Shown here: in pieces, positions 1 through 10,800 of the stretch
Layout of the letters: every line of letters begins with the position of its first letter
How positions within the stretch are numbered: the first letter of the stretch is position 1
Assembly (NCBI GenBank): GCA_910578845.1
Contig: CAJTSL010000039.1
Span: 1 to 36,448, forward strand
Origin: an uncultured Lachnospiraceae bacterium
GTDB taxonomy: Bacteria; Bacillota; Clostridia; Lachnospirales; Lachnospiraceae
DNA length: 36,448 nt
Direction: 5' to 3'
Translations under genes and position numbers: made by a program
The notes under the pieces: generated by a model
What the model was told of the DNA's origin: nothing
The model's input: only the letters and a program-made list of their open reading frames with translations
Database searches by the model: none

Positions 1-665
1 CCTTAAAGACAAACTGCGAATTGGACACAATCGCAATGGTTAAGAAAAGCAGTAAAATCAAATATGGCTATCAGGGTGGCAGATACAGCATCAAGGAAAT
101 CTATAAACAGTGCAGAAAACGCAGAGGACGCTCCAAATATCTGCTTTCCATTGACGTAACCGTTGGTGACGAGGCAATTGAGGCAAAAATCGTCTGTGTC
201 CGGAACAAAAGCAAGAAAAAAGACTGGCTTGCCATCATCAGCACGGATACAACTCTCTCAGAGGAAGAAATCATCCGTATTTATGGGAAGCGCTGGGATA
301 TTGAGGTATTTTTCAAGACCTGCAAATCCTGTCTGCATCTGGTAAAGGAGTGCCGGAGCCTTTCCTATGACGCTTTGACCGCTCATGTATCCATTGTTTT
401 TGCACGATATATGATGCTTGCAGTTACACAGCGATGCAATACGGATGACAAAACGATTTGCGAACTGTTTTTCTGCCTCATGGATGAACTGGATGACATC
501 ACGTTCAGTCAATCCATGAGGATTATCATAGATGCACTAATGGATACCGTTATGGAATATTTCCACATCACAGAACAGCAGCTGGAGGAATTCACCGCCA
601 GCTTTATTCAGCGGCTGCCAAAGTACATGCAAAAAGCATTGGAGTGCGGTTCAGCGGCTGCCTGA
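1..665 (+). CDS. IS4-family transposase, C-terminal part (cut by window edge)
   Basis: The reading frame is open from base 3 with no start inside the window, so the N-terminus lies upstream; the TTG at 21 is an internal codon. The visible 221 residues end with the transposase catalytic region. The segment IYGKRWDIEVFFKTCK matches the IS4-family Y-x2-R-x3-E-x6-K signature exactly and supplies the catalytic glutamate. An upstream Asp in LLSIDVTVGD and another in AIISTDTT are candidates for part of the DDE triad or nearby strands. The protein would cut and join the ends of its own insertion sequence. The C-terminus is followed by a short non-coding stretch and then the AT-rich methyltransferase/exporter block. 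No frameshift is visible in the part present. Confidence 0.85.
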   Translation, partial: LKTNCELDTIAMVKKSSKIKYGYQGGRYSIKEIYKQCRKRRGRSKYLLSIDVTVGDEAIEAKIVCVRNKSKKKDWLAIISTDTTLSEEEIIRIYGKRWDIEVFFKTCKSCLHLVKECRSLSYDALTAHVSIVFARYMMLAVTQRCNTDDKTICELFFCLMDELDDITFSQSMRIIIDALMDTVMEYFHITEQQLEEFTASFIQRLPKYMQKALECGSAAA

Positions 666-780
666 GCGCTATTTTGTGAGTTAAAGTATTGATTTTTCAA
701 GGAGCAAATCCCATTTTTAATGTGGGAAGTTTGAGTTATTAATATGTTTGATATTTCTAGTATAGAGTTTTATAGTAAGA
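1..780 (+). mobile_element. Insertion sequence, 3' portion; outer end not defined
   Basis: This holds the transposase remnant plus the non-coding bases to the next gene. A weak hairpin (TCCCA ... TGGGA, about 712-730) lies in the tail. The left end is outside the window, so terminal inverted repeats cannot be paired and the exact right boundary is unknown. Confidence 0.5.
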
Positions 781-792
781 GGAGGAGATTAA

Positions 793-1524
793 TTGAAACA
801 TATGAAACGAAAAAGTAGATTACACGATATGAATAGTATTATAAAATGGCTAAAAATGAGCGGATGTAATTTTATGCCAATTATAAAAGGAATTTTGAGT
901 GGTAATATGCCATATATTCATTATTCTTTTTCTCAAGAAGGTGAAGACATGATTTTGGATAATCTTCTTGAGTTTAAAAAAGATGGATATTATATTGATA
1001 TAGGAGCATATCATCCGTTTCGGTTTTCCAATACTGTAAGATTCTACTATAGAGGCTGGCATGGCTTAAACATTGATGCAACACCAGGAAGCATGAAGGC
1101 ATTTAATAGATATCGTCGTAGAGATACCAATGTAGAAGCAGGCTTATCCTCAGCGAATGAAAAATTAACTTATTATATTTTTGAGGAAGGCGGATTGAAT
1201 ACATTTGATGCAAGCAGTCTGGAAAAATTGAAAGAGGCTGGACATAAGCCGATTCGCAAGGTTTCTATTAAAACATATACAATAATGCAGATTTTAGATA
1301 AATATGTAGATGAAAACCAGGAAATTGACTTTATGGATATAGATATAGAGGGATATGATACAAAAATTATTTCACAAATAGATTTTAGTAAATATCATCC
1401 GAATATTATCATGATGGAGAGCTGGGAGGGGCTTCAAGGTGCTCCGGCTTTGGAAGATAACGGATATAGATTGGTAGCATTTACAGGCAGAACTGCAATA
1501 TATAAACGAGAGGTAATATCTTGA
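793..1524 (+). CDS. FkbM-family SAM-dependent methyltransferase
   Basis: A 243-residue protein of the FkbM (Methyltransf_21) type. The SAM-binding loop reads YYIDIGAYHP (residues 66-75), and the family's acidic strand reads DFMDIDIEGYD near residues 177-187. Members usually O-methylate sugars or other small acceptors; here the acceptor is probably a glycan residue, inferred only from context. The TTG start at 793 is preferred over the in-frame ATG at 802 because GGAGGAG at 781-787 sits five bases before it. The stop overlaps the start of the ABC exporter (TTGA), so the two are translationally coupled. Base composition is clearly more AT-rich than the operons further right, consistent with acquisition together with the neighbouring exporter and acyltransferase. 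The exact acceptor cannot be told from sequence. Confidence 0.88.
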   Translation: MKHMKRKSRLHDMNSIIKWLKMSGCNFMPIIKGILSGNMPYIHYSFSQEGEDMILDNLLEFKKDGYYIDIGAYHPFRFSNTVRFYYRGWHGLNIDATPGSMKAFNRYRRRDTNVEAGLSSANEKLTYYIFEEGGLNTFDASSLEKLKEAGHKPIRKVSIKTYTIMQILDKYVDENQEIDFMDIDIEGYDTKIISQIDFSKYHPNIIMMESWEGLQGAPALEDNGYRLVAFTGRTAIYKREVIS

Positions 1525-3326
1525 AAGACTTTAGAACTCTTATAAGGATGATTAAGCAAGAATTGTATATAATGACACAGAAACAAAAAAGACTGAGCAT
1601 AGTTTTATTCATAATAGTCTTTGTTGGTTCTTCGATGGAATTATTAGGAGTCAGCGCGATTCTTCCCTTCGTACAATCGTTGCTTGATATTGATGGCTTA
1701 AGCACGAAATGGTATATGAAAAGTATTATTAGGCTATTCCGCCTACAGAACCAACAGCAGATTATTTTTTTGATTGCGGTATTAGTGATACTTGTATATA
1801 TATTTAAAAATTTATATTTATTATTTTCGATAAATATGCAATATAAATTTAAGTATGCGTTCCAAAGGGAATTGTCATCTAGTATTCTGCGTGCTTATAT
1901 GCGAAGGCCATATGAATATTTCTTGAATATAAATAGTGCGCAAATTTTAAGAAGCATTGGAGGAGATGTCACAGGAGTCTTCGCAATATACGAGTTTTTT
2001 TTCAAGCTTTTATCAGAACTGTTGAATATTGTCTTAATTGGAGTTTTTTTGATTTATATAGACTGGATGATGGCAATAGGCATATTATTGTTATTTACTT
2101 TATGCTTTATAGTAATTACATTCCTATTTAGAGTACTCTTAAGGAATGTGGGAGAGAAGTACCGGGAAGGAGCTATGCTGAGCACAAAATATGCATATCA
2201 GGCAGCTAATGGGATTAAAGAGATCCATGTTTTGAAAAAGAATGAGTTTTTTGTTAAACAGTTTGATAATGCAAATTTTTTAAGATGCAGAATGGAGAGG
2301 AAACAGTCATTTCTTGGGGCTTGTCCTGAGAAGATAATAGAATTAAGTTGTATCACAGGAATCATTATTATTGTATGTATTAGGCTCGCAATGGGAGTAA
2401 ACATGCAGACATTTGTTTCTAAACTGTCAGTTTTTGCAGTGTCAGCATTTCGTATTTTGCCTGCTATTTCAAGATCTCTTGGGTATATAAGTGGAATTAT
2501 TTATCAACGTCCGGCATTAGAGGACTTGTATAATCAATTATTAGAATCTAAGCAATATGAAGAAAAAGTAAATGCATATATTAAAGAGCATGCGACAACT
2601 CAGAACATATCCGATGAGATTTTTCAAAATAAGATTGAAGTAAAAGGAATTTCATGGAGGTATCCTAATGCAGATACATATGTTTTGAAAGATTTGGATC
2701 TGACTATTCGTAAAGGACAAGCAATAGGGTTTATTGGTGCTTCTGGAGCTGGTAAAACGACATTATCAGATATGATATTAGGGTTGTTTAAACCGCTTAC
2801 GGGAGGTATTTATGTAGATGGGGTTGACATTTATACGATTCCGATGCAATGGGCGAGAGTAGTAGGATATGTTCCGCAGGCTGTTTATTTGACTGATGAT
2901 ACGATACGGAATAATATTGCCTTTGGAGAAGAAGAACGAGATATTGAAGATGAAAAAATATGGCTCGCATTAGAGCAGGCGCAATTCAAGGATTTTGTCT
3001 GGCAGTTACCTAACGGTTTAGACACTATAGTCGGAGAAAGAGGCATACGGTTTTCTGGTGGACAGAAACAAAGATTAGCAATTGCAAGAGCCTTGTACTA
3101 TGACCCGGATATTGTAATCCTGGATGAAGCTACTTCGGCCTTAGATAACGAAACGGAAAAAGCTGTCATGGAATCAATAGATGCATTGCAGAAGAGCAAG
3201 ACATTGATTATAGTGGCTCATAGGTTAACAACATTACGGAATTGTGACAAAGTATTTGAAATTAAGGACGGCAAAGCTTTTGAAGTCGATATCGTGCAGT
3301 TTAAAAAGCAAATAAACGGATCATAA
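1521..3326 (+). CDS. ABC exporter, fused permease and ATPase (glycolipid flippase type)
   Basis: A 601-residue half-transporter. The N-terminal ~320 residues contain about six hydrophobic segments (type I exporter fold) and the C-terminal ~230 form the nucleotide-binding domain. Visible motifs in order: Walker A GASGAGKTT (about 405), Q-loop YVPQ, signature FSGGQKQRLA (about 511), Walker B IVILDEATSALD (about 532) and H-loop VAHRL (about 566). All catalytic residues are present, so it should act as a homodimer. The family includes lipid-linked oligosaccharide flippases of the PglK/MsbA kind, and the glycan context favours such a substrate, but peptides or lipids cannot be excluded. The TTG start overlaps the methyltransferase stop. 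Composition is AT-rich like its neighbours. A strong stem-loop follows the stop. Confidence 0.92.
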   Translation: MKDFRTLIRMIKQELYIMTQKQKRLSIVLFIIVFVGSSMELLGVSAILPFVQSLLDIDGLSTKWYMKSIIRLFRLQNQQQIIFLIAVLVILVYIFKNLYLLFSINMQYKFKYAFQRELSSSILRAYMRRPYEYFLNINSAQILRSIGGDVTGVFAIYEFFFKLLSELLNIVLIGVFLIYIDWMMAIGILLLFTLCFIVITFLFRVLLRNVGEKYREGAMLSTKYAYQAANGIKEIHVLKKNEFFVKQFDNANFLRCRMERKQSFLGACPEKIIELSCITGIIIIVCIRLAMGVNMQTFVSKLSVFAVSAFRILPAISRSLGYISGIIYQRPALEDLYNQLLESKQYEEKVNAYIKEHATTQNISDEIFQNKIEVKGISWRYPNADTYVLKDLDLTIRKGQAIGFIGASGAGKTTLSDMILGLFKPLTGGIYVDGVDIYTIPMQWARVVGYVPQAVYLTDDTIRNNIAFGEEERDIEDEKIWLALEQAQFKDFVWQLPNGLDTIVGERGIRFSGGQKQRLAIARALYYDPDIVILDEATSALDNETEKAVMESIDALQKSKTLIIVAHRLTTLRNCDKVFEIKDGKAFEVDIVQFKKQINGS

Positions 3327-3342
3327 GCATTTGCGTATGATA

Positions 3343-3375
3343 ACGTATCATTAATTGGCGATATTAATGATACGT
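3343..3375. terminator. Perfect 13-bp stem-loop between convergent genes
   Basis: ACGTATCATTAAT (3343-3355) pairs without mismatch with ATTAATGATACGT (3363-3375) around a 7-base loop. It lies between the ends of the rightward exporter and the leftward acyltransferase, so it is placed to act in both directions. No U-run follows directly on the + strand; the nearest is at about 3389. Confidence 0.6.
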
Positions 3376-3416
3376 CACCTGAATAGCATGTTTTTTCTGC
3401 TTCTTGGGTAAAAGCG

Positions 3417-4512
3417 TTATTGGGGTGACGATTTTGTGTGGTCATGATGTTTCGGATTGAAAGACGCTCTTAATGCGTTTTTCTTTCCGAAAATGTAATA
3501 CATAATAAGTGCCATTACAATTGATATTATAATTCCGGATAAAAATTTTATATAGTTGTTAATAGATAAGGTCAGGTTAAATATTAGGTCAATTATACTA
3601 TAGTGAATTAGATACAGCATAAATGTGCTTTGGGAGATATATGATATTATGGGATTCCTATCTCTCTCTTTAAATTTTGTACAAGATTTCCCGATTTTCA
3701 TAAGGCTACAAAATGAAATCCATAAAATGAAGAAAGAATATATTGTATATGCTTCTTTGTAAAAGAAACCATATACAATATATATTATACAAGAAGCTGG
3801 AAAAATAATTTTAGCCAGATTGGTCTCGATTAAATCATAAATATAGAAAGCTAGTATTCCGAGACCAAAAACAAATCCTAATCCATTTCCCCTTCCGGAA
3901 ATGAAATAGTCAATCGGCATTATGAATAATAGGCTGCTTATAAGCCCCCCCCCTTAGTGAAAGCGGCTTATTATTGCTTATCGTCAAAAATAAAAATCCA
4001 TATATTAGATAAAACCACCACTCGATTGCTAATGTCCATAGTGGGCGTCCTGAACCAAAAGGAATGAATTCTAATCCTGATATATGATTCACAAATGTTC
4101 CCTGAAGCATGAATAAATTACCTAAAAATTGTTTGTAATTATAAGCATTAAAGTATGAATAGTTATTATTGATATTAATAGATACAAAATCAATAATTGC
4201 TATAAATACTAGTCCGGGAAAATATTCTTTGATAATTCTTAGCGTTTTGTGCCTTGTATATAAATAGAAAGAATAATCATTACTCTCATTTTTACGTTTT
4301 AAAGAATATGTAGTTAAAAAACCTGAGAGTAAGAAGAACATGATAACACCTATATTTTGAATATAGGGAAATATATCCTGGTTCTTCAAGATCGAAATCT
4401 GGTAATAGGAAAAGCTATGTCCTGCTATAACAAAAAAAGCAGCTATAATTCTATAAATATCCAATAATAATTGCTGTCTAGCCGTTAACTTCGTATTCAT
4501 TTTAATAACCAT
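3417..4512 (-). pseudogene. Acyltransferase-3 family membrane O-acyltransferase, frameshifted at poly-G
   Basis: Two leftward frames, 4512-3910 and 3920-3417, together form one acyltransferase-3 (OatA/NodX-like) protein. The first half starts with LDIYRIIAAFFVIAGHS, the typical first helix with the family His, and contains FFLLSGFLTTYS; the second half continues the run of membrane helices. The break is a run of nine C on the + strand (3945-3953), nine G in the coding strand. With nine G the upstream frame ends after about 200 residues. With eight G it would read ...RGGLISSLLFIMPIDYF... and give an unbroken protein of about 364 residues, the normal family length. No other defect is seen. It would transfer an acyl (often acetyl) group to a surface sugar. 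The tract could be a phase-variation switch, recent decay or a sequencing error. Confidence 0.85.
3945..3953 (-). repeat. G9 homopolymer inside acyltransferase
   Basis: Nine identical bases (C on +, G on the coding strand) at the exact frameshift point. Eight or eleven G would restore the full frame; nine or ten would not. Such tracts are prone to slippage during replication. Confidence 0.9.
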
Positions 4513-4807
4513 GCCTTTCTCTCAGCTTCAATCCCAATTATTGTTTTTATTTATGATTATGTGTTATTTGCATATTGGATAATAGTATAGCAGAATGCAA
4601 TTTAGTAATCAAATATTTTCTTTTATTTATTTGAGCCAATATGTTTTGCAAATTTTTGCACTGAATCGGATAAGGGATTTTGGCTCATACCAATGCTGAA
4701 GTTACAAAAATAGACAAAAATCCAGCAAAATTAACATCCGGGTTCTATTTGATATGGTGATAAAATAAGAGCAAGCAGAGTCAAATAGGCACAAAGGAGG
4801 AAATGGC
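4513..4807. other. Divergent intergenic region, AT-rich
   Basis: No gene was found. The region must hold the promoters of the leftward acyltransferase and the rightward giant repeat protein. An 8-bp inverted repeat, TGAGCCAA (4632-4639) and TTGGCTCA (4680-4687), lies in the middle. TTAACA at 4731 with TATGGT 16 bases later is a weak rightward promoter candidate. Confidence 0.4.
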
Positions 4808-7800
4808 GTGAGGAAAAAGAGGGAGTGGCGTTCAAAAGATGTCAGGAAAGTGGTAGAACAGGAGAACTTTGAGAATCAAATGAAGAAGAATCTCTGGAAC
4901 TTTCAGCCGGTCAGGATACTCGATTTACTGAGTATATTAGGAAGCATATTCACAACGCTGACTTTTTGCTCCATAGATTATTGGATTGCAGAATACCAAG
5001 GGACTGAAATTATTTATAGGATTGCCCAGGCCGCGATCGGGATCATGACAGTTGCCGTTGTCTGTGGAACTGCTTATTTGCTATATTGTAAGATTACTTG
5101 TATCAGGCTGGTATGCAATAAGATCTATATGGCGTTGAAAAAGGGCAGTGAGGAATTATCAGATCAGTACCATGCTTCATCGTTATATAAGCATCATCGG
5201 ACGCTTAAAATTTCGGTTTTCATAGGCTGTGCGGTCATGATCTTTGCTGCTGTGCTTATTTATTATAATTGGTCAGAAACGTCGTATTATGCTTCGGTGA
5301 GGGAAATCTATGGCATTCCGACAGGAATCGGGGATGAGCTATCAGTTGAGAAATTAGAAAACCGCAGCTTTTATTGGGAAATTAAGGACTACCCGAACCA
5401 AAAACGGATGGTTTTGACATATCATGAAGCTTATGGGCAAATGGAGCTGATGAGAAGATATTCTACTGTTTATCAATTGGATTTTTTCCAGCCCACTGCT
5501 AAAGTAGTTTACCGGTATCGGACGGATAAAGATAAATTCCGTGCATATAAGCAGCAAGACTATTTTGATGCTGCAAGGGGAAACGACTGGCGCGTAGTGG
5601 AAGAAGTATCCTATTATGACAATAACGGTAAATTATTGATGCAGCTAATAGAGAATGGAAACGATAAGTATAAGATTGTAGCATATTCTTCAGAAGATGT
5701 TCCCCAGTTATTAAATTCCACGCTTCTGCGGACGCCGGAGACAGACAGCCGGGAACAGGAACAGGAGTATGGCATAGCGGTAGAAAAGGATATCACTTTT
5801 GGAAATGATATGGAGGAGCAGCAGATAGAGGTTGCTTATAACGCTTCTGGATTGCCGCAGTCACGGAAGCTGGATGGGGATTTCCGGAATCTGTACGGAG
5901 TGAACGGGGAACGGTATGCATATGATAAAGACAACCGTTTGACTGCCTTGTATTATCTTGATGCGGATGGGGAGGCCATTTGTAATAATTTGGGCATTAT
6001 GATGGTGTCATTCCAATATGATAATGATGGGAATATGAGTAGTATCCGTTATTTTAGTGACGAGAACGGGATAGAGAGAATAGAAGGGTTCCACGATGTT
6101 TTTTGCGAAAATTTATTCTATGATAATGACGGGAATATAGAGGAGCGCAGATTGCTGAACCGTAGCGAAAGCTGGTGCTATGATAGTAACGGTGTGTGTG
6201 TGTACCGATATGAACATAACAATGGTATGCTTACGCAAGAAACTTTTCTGGCCTTTGATGGCGGAGCCAAGATCCGGGATAAGAATTTGCAGAGCAAGAC
6301 CGTAGAATTCCATCAAGAGAAGAGCGGGAAGGAGAGGGAAATTGTTATTACATTAGATGCTGTCGCTACAGTCACGGCGAACATAGATGATCCTGTTACG
6401 ATAGAAGAGACGGAAAGCGGTGCTTTGCCTTCGATAGGAATTGAAAATGATATTATGTTAGAAGCAATGGCGCAGCCAAAGGAGAGCGCAGACATAGAGG
6501 AAAGCTATACAGGAGGAAAAGACAGTATATATAAGCCGGGACTGAGCGATAGGAAAAAGGCAGATATAGAGGGAAAGGACGGAGAAGAGACAGAGACGAT
6601 TAGAAAATATGAAACGATTCATTATCTCATTGGCAGTGATAACCAGATCATGAAAGTATTGTACCAGGACGGATATGGGAATCTTGTCTTAAATGAGGAT
6701 GGATATGCAATAAAGCAGCTCCAATACAACAGCCAACAAGAAGTATATGAGGAAACGTATTACGATACCTATGGATATGAATGTTTTACCGATAATGGAT
6801 ATAAGAAGATTAGAAGAACGGATAATGATGGGAAGGAAAAGATTGAATATTTAAGAGCGAATGAAGAATTGGCTTTTAATTATGAGCTTGGTTATTCTTA
6901 TATCTGCTATGAGGTATTTAAGCAGGGCAGGAACACAACTGTCATGAAATCGTATTATGATGAGCTTTCGAGGCCAATCCAGGTGAAGGATAAAGGTTAT
7001 GCGAAAGTAGAAGAAACCTATGATGAAAACGGGCATCTGATACGGACAGCTTATTATAATGAAAATGGCCTGGCAGTTTGCAGGGAGGATTATGGGATTG
7101 CAGAAATCATACGTGAGTATGGTGAGAATGGGAATTTAATACGCGAATGGTATAAGAATGAGAATGGACGGCTGGCAAATCGTTCCGATAGCGGCTTTGC
7201 GGTATTACATAGGGAATATAAAGATGGGAATTTGTCCATGCAGTATTATGAAGGGTATCAGAATCAGACACTGAGGCCTGTCGCCAATAAAGAGACAGGA
7301 GTCGCTTATACAAGGTACACTTTTGAAAATGGTCATAAACAGCAGGAAGAATATTTTGATGCGGATATGGAGCCGGTTTTAAGGAAGGATATAGGATGTG
7401 CCGCACAAAGATGGGAGTATACGGATATGGGCAAAATAGCTGCTCTGTTCTTTTATGGCGCTGACGGAGAACTGGCCTTGAGAAAAGACATGGGATGCGC
7501 GGTAATCCGATATGAATATGATGATTTCGGAAGGCGCACCTATTCGCGCTATTATGATAGCAATGAGAAGCCTGTTATCAGCACAGAATATCAATGTGCG
7601 GGCTTCCGGTATAATTATGATGAAGAAGGGAATGAAACGGATATTTATTATTTGGCTAAAGAGCCAAATGCCCAGGATAAGTTCATTGTCCGTAGGGATT
7701 TAGGATTTGCATATTTGCATCGGGAGTATGATGATGAAGGAAATGTGAAAACGGAATCTTATTATGATGATATGGGAAATCCGACAACGCGGACAACGGG

Positions 7801-10800
7801 AGGTTATGCGTCTTTCGAGAATATATATGAAAAAGGTAAATTAAAGGAATGTCGGTATTATGACGTAGACGGTGAGCTGGTTCTGCGTAAAGATAAGGGA
7901 TTCGCGATTGTAAGGTATGAGTATGATAATAAGGGGCAGATGCTGTCACAGGAGTTTTATGATACGCATGATCGGCGTGTCATTAGTACAGAGTATCTTT
8001 GTGCCGGCATGCGCTATCAGTATAATGCGCAAGGGAGGCAGACAGACACTTGGTATATAGGATTGGATGGCAGCCGTATGATTAGAAGCGATTTGGGCTA
8101 TGCACACGTACGATCTGAATATGATGAAATGGGCAATGAGACCCGTGTGTTTTTTTTCAATACGCAGGGAGAGCCTATTGGGCGGAAAGAAGGCGGCTAT
8201 GCGTACTATGAGAAAAAATATGAAAACGGAAATTGTATTGAGCAGCACTATTACGATGTAAATGGTAATTTGGTGATGCGCAATGACAAAACTTATGCGA
8301 TTGTAAAGTATAAATATGATGATTATGGACAATGTATCACGGAGCTTTATTATGATGATAATGGGGATGCAATAGTCAGCAAACAGTATCTCTGCGCCGG
8401 TATGCGGTATCAGTATGATGAGCAGAGAAGAAAGACGGATACATGGTATATCGGGTTGGATGGAAATCTCATAATCCGAAGTGACTATGGGTATGCGCAG
8501 ATTCATTCCGAGTATGATGAGCTTGGCAATGAGATCCGTGTGTCATATTTCGATACGCAGGGAGAGCCTGTTGGGCGGAAAGAAGGCGGTTACGCATCTT
8601 TTGAGAAAACATATCAGAATGGACATTGTGTTGAACGGCGTTATTATGATACAAAAGGCAACCTCATGCTACGTAATGACGAAGGCTATGCGATTATCCG
8701 ATATGAATATGATGAGTATGGAAAATGTATAAAGGAATTTTATTATGATACTGAAGAAAAGCCAGTTGTCAATCAGAAGTATCACTGTGCAGGCTTTACA
8801 TATGAATATGACGTAAAAGGGAACCGGACGGATATCAGATGTTTTTCCGCAGAAGAGGAACCGATGATGAGAAGGGATAAAGGGTATGCGCATGTGCAGT
8901 ATGCATATGATGATATGGGAAATGAGATTAGGGTATCTTATTTTGATGCGGGGGAAAAGCCTGTACTGATCAAAGGAGGCGGTTACGCATCCTGTGAGAA
9001 AAAGTATGAAAATGGGCAATGTGTCGAACAACGCTATTTGGATACGGCTCATCAGTTGATATTGCGTAATGATGAAGGATATGCCATCAGGCAGTCTAAA
9101 TACAATGATTATGGGCAGTGTATTTTAGTTGTTTATCGGGGAACTGATAAGAAACCGGTTATCAACCGAGAGTACCACTGTGCCGGTTGGAAATATGCCT
9201 ATGATGAGAATGGAAGAAAGACAGATACTTGGTATATAGGATTAAATGGGAAATATATGACCCGTAGGGATTTGGGTTATGCGCATGTGCATTCCGACTA
9301 TGACAAGATGGGCAATGAGATTACTGCGTTTTATGAGGCTTATATGTCATACGAGGATTATGCGTCTTATATGTCTTATGAGGATTACATACCTGATGAG
9401 GAGTATAATGACACCAAGGGCTATCCTGTAGCTAGGAAAAAAGGCGGTTATGCGTCAGTTGCCAAGTCTTATGACAAAAGAGGCAACTGTGTAGAGAGGC
9501 GCTATTTGGATTTGTACGGGGATCTGAAATTGCGTGACGATGAAGGCTATGCAGTGGTAAAAATGGAGTACGATGATTATGGACAGATTATCGCAGAATC
9601 ATATTATGGCATATATGAACAGCCGGTTTTCAATACGGAATATCACTACGCAGGCAAGGAATTCGAATATGATGAGAGGGGGAACCGGATAAGCACACGT
9701 TACATTGGTTTGGACGGAGCGCAAATGGAGCAGAAAGATTGGGGTTATGCACAGAAATATTCTGAATATGATGATGCAGGGAAGGAAATCAAAATCTCCT
9801 ATTTGAATACGGAAGGCGAGCCGGGGAGATGGAAAACCGGAGGATATGGATACTGCGAATGCACATATGAAGACGGGAAAGCCGTAGAATGGCGCTATTA
9901 TAATACAAACGGAGATTTGATGTTACGCTGGGATGAGGGGTATGCAATTATTCAGTATGAATATGATGAGTTTGGCCAACGTATAAAAGAGTCCTTTTAT
10001 GGGATTGACGGAGAACCGATTATAAGTGCGAAATATCATTGTGCCGGTATGAAATATGCATTTGACGAGAAGGGACAACAGACGGATATTTGGTATATTG
10101 GTTTAGACGGTAATATTATGAAGCGGGAAGATTTAGGCTATGCGCAGATACATTCTGAATATGACAACCTTGGGAATAAACGGAAGATCACGTATCTGGA
10201 TGCGGATGGGCAACATGCAATATCCGGGCCGGATGGCTATGCCTCTGTGGAGAAAAAATTTGCAAATGGAAATTGCATAGAAGAACGGTATCTTGATGAA
10301 AATGGGAATCTTACGCTCCGGATAGACGACGGTTATGCAATGGTTCGATATCAGTACAATGCATTAGGGCAACTCAAGTGGATATTGTATTATGGTGCGG
10401 ATGAAAAACCGATATTTCATTCAGATTTTCCTTGCGCAAGCATTTTCTATAGCTATAATGAAAGAGAAAATAATACACATGTCTGGTATTATGGTTTGGA
10501 TGGGGAACCAATAGACCGCGAGGATATAGGGTCAGCATTATATCGTAAGGAGTATGATGCATATGATCATATTATACGGGAAGAGTATCTTGCACATAAC
10601 CCACAATACAATGGCTGGTTGATCCAGACCGACCGTAAGGACACAGGTTACGCTGCCATAGAAAGTGTTTATGAAGGCATACATTTAATTGAGAAGCGGT
10701 ACTTAGATGCTGGAGAAAACCTCGTCGCGCCGTCCAATATCGGATATGCGGTTTGTCAATATGAGTACAACTTTATGGATCAGCTAACCCAGGTCCGGTA

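Noticed and set aside
7946..8506. 186-codon frame on the minus strand inside the repeat protein gene
   Set aside because: It is antisense to a clear gene, and its low-complexity Ile/Leu pattern is the complement of the repeated Tyr/Asp codons; similar shadows occur all along the repeats.
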